From: a virus | IMG/VR virus record: IMGVR_UViG_3300031599_000036 | Coordinates: 1 to 24,493 of that record | Reading direction: 5' to 3' (one strand) | Length of the DNA: 24,493 nucleotides | Shown: positions 11,410 through 17,551 of the stretch, piece by piece | How positions within the stretch are numbered: position 1 is the first letter of the stretch | How the letters are laid out: the number at the start of each line of letters is the position of its first letter | Made by a program: the position numbers and the translations under genes | Notes under the pieces: model-generated | What the model was told of the DNA's origin: nothing | What the model saw: only the letters and a program-made list of their open reading frames with translations | Databases searched by the model: none

Positions 11410-12393
11410 ATGAGCTTACTAGACACACGAGATTACTATAAACCTTTCGACAATCCTTGGATGTTCGATTACTACGTACTACAAAATCAAATGCATTGGA
11501 TGCCTGAATCTGTAGCACTACACACAGATGTAAAAGATTGGCAAGAGCTATCAAAGCAAGAGAAGTATTTACTAACACAAATCTTTAGATTGTTTACTCA
11601 ATCAGATGTTGATGTAGGTGCAGGATATGTAGATAGATACATGCGTATCTTTAGAAAGCCGGAAGCTAGAATGATGATGGGTTCTTTTGCAAACATGGAA
11701 TCAATACATCAACATGCTTACAGCTTACTACTTGATACAGTAGGTATGCCTGAGATAGAGTACAAAGCCTTTGCTGAATACGAAGAGATGTCAGCCAAGC
11801 ATGAGTATGTACACAACATCAAGACTACCAAGGCAGACAAGAAAAGCATTGCAAAAACTTTAGCAGTTTACTCAGCCTTTACAGAAGGACTACAACTCTT
11901 TAGCAGCTTTGCAATCTTGTTAAACTTCCCACGCTTTGGACGTATGAAAGGTATGGGACAGATTGTTACTTACTCTATTCGTGATGAGTCAATGCATGTC
12001 GAAGCTATGACTAAATTGTTTAGAGAGTTTATTCAAGAGAACCTTGATATATGGACAGACGATTTCAAAGCAGAAATCTACGAGATATGTAGACAGATGG
12101 TTGACCTTGAAGACAAGTTCTTAGACCTAGTGTTTGACATGGGAGACCTTGAAGGACTTACAAAGAAAGATATGTATGCTTACAATAGATACATAGCTGA
12201 TAGAAGATTACTACAGCTTGGACTGAAAACAAACTATGACCAACGTGAGAATCCTCTCGGGTGGTTAGATGAAGTGATGGGTGTTGAACATCAGAACTTC
12301 TTTGAAGGTCGTGCTACTTCTTATATGAAAGCAGGACTGCGTGGTAGACAGGACAAGATTAACTTTACACCTCTGGAGAAGAAAGATGGTTAA
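11410..12393 (+). CDS. nrdB: Class I ribonucleotide reductase, small subunit
   Basis: The 327-residue subunit carries the di-iron centre and tyrosyl radical for NrdA. The metal ligands are seen in order: Asp66 (TQSDVD), Glu97 and His100 (NMESIH), Glu159 (FTEGLQLF), Glu193 and His196 (RDESMH). Tyr104 (QHAYS) is at the radical-Tyr position, E. coli Tyr122, four residues after the His ligand. This points to the conventional tyrosyl-radical subclass, not a Tyr-less variant. The gene is slightly shorter than E. coli nrdB (376 aa). It follows the zinc-ribbon gene by 1 nt, and its last 8 nt overlap the next gene. Confidence 0.95.
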   Translation: MSLLDTRDYYKPFDNPWMFDYYVLQNQMHWMPESVALHTDVKDWQELSKQEKYLLTQIFRLFTQSDVDVGAGYVDRYMRIFRKPEARMMMGSFANMESIHQHAYSLLLDTVGMPEIEYKAFAEYEEMSAKHEYVHNIKTTKADKKSIAKTLAVYSAFTEGLQLFSSFAILLNFPRFGRMKGMGQIVTYSIRDESMHVEAMTKLFREFIQENLDIWTDDFKAEIYEICRQMVDLEDKFLDLVFDMGDLEGLTKKDMYAYNRYIADRRLLQLGLKTNYDQRENPLGWLDEVMGVEHQNFFEGRATSYMKAGLRGRQDKINFTPLEKKDG

Positions 12394-12604
12394 CAAAAGC
12401 GAAGCAAACCTTATAAGCTTTAAGGTATTGCTCACTAGAAAAAATGAAATCGTAACAGAATTTAGTATGTTACCTATAGATATGGTTGATGAAATCTTTC
12501 CTAAAGATGAAAGAGACTTAATCAAATCTATTCTGAAAAACGGAGAGGTTAAACTTAAAGACCTACATGCTTTCTTTCAAAGAGAAATGAACTCTTTAAA
12601 ATAA
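12386..12604 (+). CDS. Hypothetical protein after nrdB (72 aa)
   Basis: A 72-residue protein of unknown function; a beta-like N-terminus (NLISFKVLLTRKNEIVTEF) and helical C-terminus with basic/acidic pattern. ATG 12386 follows GGAG (12375-12378) and overlaps the nrdB stop. The longer in-frame start at 12341 lies in nrdB without a ribosome site. It is the last + strand gene: its stop is only 11 nt from the stop of the convergent late operon. Confidence 0.7.
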   Translation: MVNKSEANLISFKVLLTRKNEIVTEFSMLPIDMVDEIFPKDERDLIKSILKNGEVKLKDLHAFFQREMNSLK

Positions 12605-12615
12605 CAGAAGATGAA

Positions 12616-12957
12616 TTAATCTGCTAATGGATTACCGGAGCTTTTCTTTAGCCCCTCAACAGTGTTGTTTAAGACTTTGATGTCTGCTTCAACATTAGCG
12701 ATGGACTTGTAAAGCTCTGTGTTGTCCGGTATTTTCTTAACTCTAAGTTTAAGATTAACAATTTCCACATCAATCCCTACAAACCTTTTTTCAATTTCAA
12801 TTACTGAAGCTCTTACAGCTCCACTGCTTTGTATTTTCTTTTCAACAACAACTAACCTGTTATAAAGTTCAGCCCCTGCCCAACCAAAACCTGTTAGTGT
12901 ACTTAGTATCCCTACAAACACTGTTAATTGTCCTGTTCTTTCTTTTAACCAATCCAT
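12616..12957 (-). CDS. Membrane-anchored coiled-coil protein, possible inner-membrane spanin
   Basis: The 113-residue product has one N-terminal transmembrane segment (about residues 10-30, LTVFVGILSTLTGFGWAGAEL) followed by a long heptad-patterned helix (about 36-105). One anchor plus a coiled coil is the plan of i-spanins (Rz), which fuse inner and outer membranes in the last lysis step, but also of other small phage membrane proteins; no lipoprotein (Rz1) partner was found nested or adjacent. A good ribosome site (AAGGAG on the - strand, 12963-12968) precedes ATG 12957. It is the last gene of the late operon, 12 nt after iscU, 11 nt from the convergent + strand gene. Confidence 0.6.
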   Translation of the reverse strand: MDWLKERTGQLTVFVGILSTLTGFGWAGAELYNRLVVVEKKIQSSGAVRASVIEIEKRFVGIDVEIVNLKLRVKKIPDNTELYKSIANVEADIKVLNNTVEGLKKSSGNPLAD

Positions 12958-12969
12958 ATTTTCTCCTTA

Positions 12970-13359
12970 TTATTTATTGTGCCAATTTATAATGGCTTTT
13001 TTTATACTTTCTTCTGCTAGTACACTACAGTGTAACTTTATAGAAGGCAACTCTAATTCTTTAGCTATATCTTTATCTTTTATTTGACTAGCTTCTTCTA
13101 CAGTTTTACCCTTTAACATATCAACAAACATTGTACTTGCTGCTATTGCCGACCCACACCCATATGTTTTAAATTTTACATCTGTTATAATGTTGTCTTT
13201 AATTTTTAATTGTAGTTTCATAACATCACCACATGCTGGAGCACCAGTTAAACCTGTTGCTACATCTGAATCTTCCGGATTGAAACGACCTACCGAATGT
13301 TTCTTAGGATTATTTAAAACACTTTCAAACCTATCAATAACTTTTTGTGAGTATGCCAT
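12970..13359 (-). CDS. iscU: Iron-sulfur cluster scaffold protein IscU
   Basis: The 129-residue protein is full-length IscU. It begins MAYSQKVID, as bacterial IscU does, and keeps GAPACGDVMKLQ (Cys43, Asp45), FKTYGCGSAIA (Cys68) and LHCSVLAE (His110, Cys111): all three cluster-binding cysteines, the Asp and the His. The IscU loop recognised by HscA, normally LPPVK, reads LPSIK (Ser106 instead of the second Pro). A short insert (VLNNPKKHS) follows the first helix. IscU builds Fe-S clusters on cysteine sulfur delivered by IscS; no IscS, HscA or ferredoxin gene is in the window, so it must use host partners. It starts one base after the nidogen-like gene stop (TAAAATG) with no Shine-Dalgarno, so it is probably translated by coupling. 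This is a host-derived metabolic gene inside a late virion/lysis operon. Confidence 0.92.
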   Translation of the reverse strand: MAYSQKVIDRFESVLNNPKKHSVGRFNPEDSDVATGLTGAPACGDVMKLQLKIKDNIITDVKFKTYGCGSAIAASTMFVDMLKGKTVEEASQIKDKDIAKELELPSIKLHCSVLAEESIKKAIINWHNK

Positions 13360-13360
13360 T

Positions 13361-15526
13361 TTATAAGTTAGGTTGTAATCGTTTCATTTCAGTAAGCATG
13401 TTAATACTCTGTCCTGCCATTTGATAAAAGCCTTCGAGGTTGTCAACTAACATGTTGTTAGCGTATATACTACGAGGGTCATACCAAGTTTCTTTCTGTG
13501 GTAGTGTCACATTTCTATAACTGTTAAAGTCTGGGACAAAGCCCATGTAGGCTATGATGGTGTCTTCTGCACCGTACTCACCTGTCTCTTCTTGTTTAGT
13601 AGTCACATCATCTTGAGCATCTTGCATGTTCTGTGCTATTATCTTATCAGCTATCAGGTCTGAATCCGAAGCTGTAGTTTCTGTTGAGACTGACACATCA
13701 ATTTGATTTTGTATAGTTTGTGTCGTGGTCGTATCTACAGATAGCGATGTAGAGACCGTCTCAACTTCCACAACTTCGGAAGACATGGAAGTACTGACAT
13801 CAGAATTAAAACTCATGTCAAGTAATTGATTGGTTTGTACAGAAGCAGATGCAAATTGTTCTGACATACTAGGAGAACTACTCGTACTCATCCCTCCACT
13901 GGAGTTAGATGCGTTAGAATTGGAAGCTCCTGTTGTGCCGCCTGTAGCGTGAATAGATGTGCCTGACGTTGTGCCACTAACACTTGCTTGAGCTGTCCGT
14001 AGCGTAGACGAGACAACCTTTAACGCCATCTCTCGTGTCACAGAACTCTTGCCTTCTTTACTCTCTGGTATAAATTCACCGGAAGCTACTTGCTCTTCAA
14101 ACTCTTCATCATTTTCTTCTACAAAGGCTTCTTCAAATACCGGTTCGTTGAATTCTTCTTCCGACTCTTCTGCAATCGCAAGAGCTTCTTCTTCGTGCCT
14201 TTCTTCATGGTGTTGTGTTTCCTCTTCAAACCATTCTTCTAGTTGTTCAATCGTTTCTAATTCTATAAATGTTTCTGGTTCTCTAAAATCTTCTACAAGA
14301 AAACTTTCCTGAAACAAAAACTCTTCTAACAGCATTTCTTCATGGTGTATAATATCTTGTTCCATATCCCATACATCCATTTGTACATCTACATCATCAT
14401 ATGAATCCATAGCTGTACTGTCCCACTCAACCATACCATCATCATTAAAACTTATATCTGCCCCAAACCATTCGTCTACTTGCTCTTGTCCAAACTGTTC
14501 AGTATCTAAGGCGTACCAATCAGCATCAGTAAATCCTTCACACCTATTCTCATAGCACGGGTCTGAGCTATCTAACCATTCGTCATACTCTTCATCGTAC
14601 CACATATCCTCTTCGTTAAAACCATAGTCTGTTTCATGGTCATAGTAGGCTACAGAGTCTTCCGTATTATATCCTTGACATGCTGGAGAATACTGGGTAT
14701 CTAATTCACATTGCCTATCATCGTAAGCGTCCCAGTAAGAAGGACACGCAGTGTTGTACAGCTGGTCCAACTCACACTGTTGTGTTTGATAAGCTGCTGC
14801 ATACCCACTACATGCTGCGTTGTTTAAAGGATCGCTACAATCTATAGCGTTACCTGTGCCAGCACCGTACAAAGAACCACCGCTTTCTAATAAAGTATTT
14901 GAGTCAGTGCTATTCCATGTTCTGCTAACACAACTGCTTGAGTTAGTTGTGCCTGTAGAACATTGATCGTGAAACAGATATTGATACACTTCTGAACTAC
15001 CACTACCCATTTCTCCTATAAGAACATCGTGCTTAATAACATCTAATGCACCATACCTAAACTCGAAGTTATCATTACGCCAGAGTATGACTTCAAAGCT
15101 GTTATCAGAAGCTCTGTTGTACTCTCTCATGTTATACCAACCAAAGACTGTCTTATCGTCAAAACTTTTAGCCACCATACTAGAGCCACTGTCTCTAATT
15201 AAGTCTGTCCAAAAAGGAAGTAGAGTATAAGTAAACTGATTAGCTAATGGGTCAGGTGTGTAGTCACTACAAAAAGCACCTGATGTTTTAAAATGTAAGC
15301 AACCATTGGTAGCCATTCTACCTTGAGTAAACGCTTGACCATAGAAATCAAAAGTAAAACCTAGATTAAAAGCAGATGAGACTTGGTCGTCTGATGCGTT
15401 AAGGTTAGTAGTGCCTGATTGATTGGTAAGGTTTATTAAAGCCTGATTGGCTTCATAGGTGTATGTGCTTGAGACATTAAGACTAAGCAGACACGCTACT
15501 GCGTAGCATAGAATTCTTTTTTGCAT
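13361..15526 (-). CDS. Secreted nidogen-like, Cys-repeat, acidic surface protein (721 aa)
   Basis: Order of parts: signal peptide (about residues 1-25, RILCYAVACLLSLNVSS); a nidogen-like beta domain (about 30-200) recognised by FDFYGQAF, ATNGCLHF and LLPFWTDL; three tandem repeats of about 22 residues with the pattern CxxDxxxxxACxxY (Cys230/239, 251/261, 273/283); a Trp/Tyr/Asp-rich region; a very acidic Glu-rich stretch (about 395-490); a Ser/Thr-rich linker (about 500-640); and a conserved-looking C-terminal domain (GFVPDFNSYRNVTLP and on). It looks like an exported adhesive or envelope protein; I cannot say whether it is in the virion. The ATG overlaps the upstream gene by 31 nt and has no Shine-Dalgarno, but the charged MQKR start and the signal peptide support it. 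Confidence 0.75.
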   Translation of the reverse strand: MQKRILCYAVACLLSLNVSSTYTYEANQALINLTNQSGTTNLNASDDQVSSAFNLGFTFDFYGQAFTQGRMATNGCLHFKTSGAFCSDYTPDPLANQFTYTLLPFWTDLIRDSGSSMVAKSFDDKTVFGWYNMREYNRASDNSFEVILWRNDNFEFRYGALDVIKHDVLIGEMGSGSSEVYQYLFHDQCSTGTTNSSSCVSRTWNSTDSNTLLESGGSLYGAGTGNAIDCSDPLNNAACSGYAAAYQTQQCELDQLYNTACPSYWDAYDDRQCELDTQYSPACQGYNTEDSVAYYDHETDYGFNEEDMWYDEEYDEWLDSSDPCYENRCEGFTDADWYALDTEQFGQEQVDEWFGADISFNDDGMVEWDSTAMDSYDDVDVQMDVWDMEQDIIHHEEMLLEEFLFQESFLVEDFREPETFIELETIEQLEEWFEEETQHHEERHEEEALAIAEESEEEFNEPVFEEAFVEENDEEFEEQVASGEFIPESKEGKSSVTREMALKVVSSTLRTAQASVSGTTSGTSIHATGGTTGASNSNASNSSGGMSTSSSPSMSEQFASASVQTNQLLDMSFNSDVSTSMSSEVVEVETVSTSLSVDTTTTQTIQNQIDVSVSTETTASDSDLIADKIIAQNMQDAQDDVTTKQEETGEYGAEDTIIAYMGFVPDFNSYRNVTLPQKETWYDPRSIYANNMLVDNLEGFYQMAGQSINMLTEMKRLQPNL

Positions 15527-16578
15527 TGCTTTTTAGTTTTAGTTTTAGTTGTGTAAAGAACCTTGACTGCCCCAACAACATCTTTGTTTATCTTGTCTCT
15601 GTTAGGGTTTCTATTCTGTGTGCATTGCTGTATAAAAAGTTTCTCTTGGTCTTTAGCATCAGGTCTACGAGATGCATTTTCAGCCCAAGCTGCTGTGGCT
15701 TCTTTGCCGATTTTTCCAAAAATTGGACAAGGTGTACCTGCCATTTCCATAGCCTTAAAAACTCGAGGGTCTTGACAAAGAATACTAACAGATGCTACTT
15801 TCATGCCGGTGTCATAGAGATATTTTGAGAGCTTTAATCTTTCACAATTTTTGTCTGTAACTGTACGTCCTGTAGAGAAACCAAACACTTGCCCTTGGTA
15901 AGCACCAGACCGTCCCACGGTGCACAAATCTTGCGAGTAAGACATAATGCTAGGGGCTATCGCAGACGCTGGAGGAGCTTTACTAGTTACATTTTGATTG
16001 ATGGTCTGAGTTGAGTTAGACTCGTTTATATTTTTGTTAGTATTATTAGAGTTGGAATTATTGTTGTTAGTATTTGTATTAGCGGTAGTAACATTGGACT
16101 CTGACTCAGACTTGTTAGTATTTGTATTGTTGTTTGTGTTTGTATTAGCTGATGTAGACGCACTTGTATTGTTGACATTTTGATTTACCGTAGAATTAAC
16201 TGTAGAATTAGACGTTGAGGTGTTTGTATTTACAGAAGTATTATTATTGGTATTGCTATTGGTATTAGCATTTGAGCTAGTAGAATTATTCGTGTTAGTG
16301 TTCGTGGAGTTATTCGTATTTTGATTGGTGTTAGTTGATGTGTTGACATTCGTGTTTTGATTTGTGTTAGTGTTGGCATTGGTATTATTATTTGTGTTAG
16401 TATTATTATTTGTATTAGTTGTAACTGTATTATTAATTGTTGTTAAACCATTATTTTCACAATACTCTGTACCAGCAGTACAGTCACCTGTCTGATCAGC
16501 TTGTAAATTTATAGATAAAAATACTACTAATGAAACAATACTTCCTACTATAATTAATGTTCTTTTTCCTTCGTTCAT
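15496..16578 (-). CDS. Anchored Asn/Thr-repeat protein with Cys-rich C-terminal domain (360 aa)
   Basis: An N-terminal hydrophobic segment (about residues 7-26) acts as signal peptide or membrane anchor, followed by a short Cys pair (Cys33, Cys40). Residues about 46-198 are an Asn/Thr/Ser tract of NT and NTN units, a disordered spacer. A globular C-terminal domain follows with DLCTVGRSGAYQGQVFGFS, KNCERLKLSKYLYDTGMKVA, LCQDPRVFKAMEMAGTPCP and further cysteines, suggesting disulfides outside the cytoplasm. I have seen this C-terminal pattern in marine phage proteins but know no function. It starts one base after the holin stop (TAAAATG) with only a weak GGGA upstream and overlaps the nidogen-like gene, so the two exported proteins probably work together. 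Confidence 0.72.
   Translation of the reverse strand: MNEGKRTLIIVGSIVSLVVFLSINLQADQTGDCTAGTEYCENNGLTTINNTVTTNTNNNTNTNNNTNANTNTNQNTNVNTSTNTNQNTNNSTNTNTNNSTSSNANTNSNTNNNTSVNTNTSTSNSTVNSTVNQNVNNTSASTSANTNTNNNTNTNKSESESNVTTANTNTNNNNSNSNNTNKNINESNSTQTINQNVTSKAPPASAIAPSIMSYSQDLCTVGRSGAYQGQVFGFSTGRTVTDKNCERLKLSKYLYDTGMKVASVSILCQDPRVFKAMEMAGTPCPIFGKIGKEATAAWAENASRRPDAKDQEKLFIQQCTQNRNPNRDKINKDVVGAVKVLYTTKTKTKKQCKKEFYATQ
15988..16443 (-). repeat. Imperfect hexanucleotide tract coding Asn-Thr repeats
   Basis: About 150 codons made mostly of AAY and ACW/AGY codons, read on the - strand, giving a degenerate (AAYACN)n repeat. Such a tract can change length by slippage or recombination. Occasional Val, Ala, Ser and Glu codons break it. 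Confidence 0.8.
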
Positions 16579-16579
16579 T

Positions 16580-16966
16580 TTATTTTTCCCTGTTGACCCC
16601 TTTCATTTTCTCAAAGGTTCTAAGACCTCCAAGTCCCAACATCCCCATTAAAATACTACTTAGCTGTGAGAATTCAAACTCCGGTAGTATAACTTCTGCA
16701 CCTGCCATAGTAAAAACAAACACCATGAAAGGTGAAAGTAAAAAATGGTAGAGTAAAGATACACCACACACCCAACCAACAAAAGGTCTCCAGCCACTAA
16801 CAAACATAGATGTATGTGCAGCTTCAACTTTGTTTACTTCTAGTTGGGCAAGGTTTGCCTTGTGTAAAGACATCCCAAGCTCATGAGTTAATTTCTTTTG
16901 TAAGTCTTTATCAGGTATTAGCTTTCCTACTATATCGCTGATGGGTCCTATTAATTTATCTATCAT
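16580..16966 (-). CDS. Holin, 3-TM type
   Basis: The 128-residue protein carries the conserved segment of the three-TM holin family described for gene transfer agents and many phages: MFVSGWRPFVGWVCGVSL (about residues 54-71), followed by two further hydrophobic spans (LLYHFLLSPFMVFVFTMAG and LSSILMGMLGLGGLRTF) and a basic tail. The N-terminal 50 residues form a charged amphipathic helix. It would open the inner membrane so that the lysozyme, which lacks a signal, reaches the cell wall. ATG 16966 lies in the end of the 47-aa gene (11-nt overlap), with a weak GGAAGA before it. Lysozyme is two genes upstream, a typical lysis cassette. Confidence 0.8.
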   Translation of the reverse strand: MIDKLIGPISDIVGKLIPDKDLQKKLTHELGMSLHKANLAQLEVNKVEAAHTSMFVSGWRPFVGWVCGVSLLYHFLLSPFMVFVFTMAGAEVILPEFEFSQLSSILMGMLGLGGLRTFEKMKGVNREK

Positions 16967-17099
16967 AATTTTCTTCCATTAATTCTTCATAAAGTTTTCT
17001 AAAGTGTTCAAGTTCCATAAAGGCTAACCCTCGTCCTAGTTGATGCATCCTATAAATGTTGTAAGATATTTCTAATTGATCTTCAGTGTATAGTAGCAT
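16956..17099 (-). CDS. Small protein between lysozyme and holin (47 aa)
   Basis: A 47-residue ORF on the - strand that starts in TAATG, sharing one base with the lysozyme stop, and overlaps the holin start by 11 nt. The product is soluble, helical and acidic at the C-terminus (LEHFRKLYEELMEENYDR); no membrane segment, so not an antiholin of the usual kind. Exact tiling with both neighbours is the main evidence that it is real. No Shine-Dalgarno; probably translated by coupling. Function unknown, possibly lysis timing by context. Confidence 0.65.
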   Translation of the reverse strand: MLLYTEDQLEISYNIYRMHQLGRGLAFMELEHFRKLYEELMEENYDR

Positions 17100-17551
17100 T
17101 ATACTAAGTTTAAAACTAACTGTTGTAGCTCTCCGCTACGTCTACCAACTTGTTTAAACCACCTACTATCTTCCATTTGTATAGCCATCTCAGTCCAGTT
17201 GTTTTCTTTACAAGCTTTTAACATGTTACGAAACTTAGAAAGTCTTGTACCACCTAGGTTAAAACACATGTTAACTAACACACGTTGAATATCTTCTGGA
17301 AGATTATTAAAATCTACCTCACTACCAAAGACATGTACAGTTTCATAGTAATGTTTGTGAAAATCTTGTTCATAATATTTGTCTACAACTTCTTGTGATA
17401 CAGGTGTACCTATTTCCCAGTCGTATTCTGCATCATTTGGTTGACATAGATGACCAACTCCTAGAGTCTTATAACCTAAACTGTCGTTATAAATCTCTAG
17501 GACTTCGCCCTCGTGTCTTTTAATTTCCCATTTGCATAAGTCTATGTTCAT
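17099..17551 (-). CDS. Endolysin, T4-type lysozyme (GH24)
   Basis: A 150-residue muramidase that cuts the peptidoglycan MurNAc-GlcNAc bond. The catalytic triad has T4 spacing: Glu14 (KRHEG), Asp23 (YNDSLGYKT) and Thr29 (YKTLGVGH), equal to T4 Glu11, Asp20 and Thr26. VLVNMCFNLGG and SRWFKQVGRRSGEL also match the T4 lysozyme C-terminal domain. There is no signal peptide or SAR segment, so release depends on the holin. ATG 17551 has AGGAG on the - strand (17556-17560) and overlaps the stop of the 1741-aa gene (ATGA). Lysis genes placed directly behind virion genes fit late expression. Confidence 0.92.
   Translation of the reverse strand: MNIDLCKWEIKRHEGEVLEIYNDSLGYKTLGVGHLCQPNDAEYDWEIGTPVSQEVVDKYYEQDFHKHYYETVHVFGSEVDFNNLPEDIQRVLVNMCFNLGGTRLSKFRNMLKACKENNWTEMAIQMEDSRWFKQVGRRSGELQQLVLNLV

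Noticed and set aside
14049-14312. Ser-rich + strand ORF inside the nidogen-like gene
   Set aside because: It is the antisense of the Glu-rich stretch (GAA read as TTC/TCT), explaining its Ser-rich composition.
15988-16443. CRISPR-like repeat array
   Set aside because: The repeats are short degenerate hexamers in frame within a coding sequence, without spacers.
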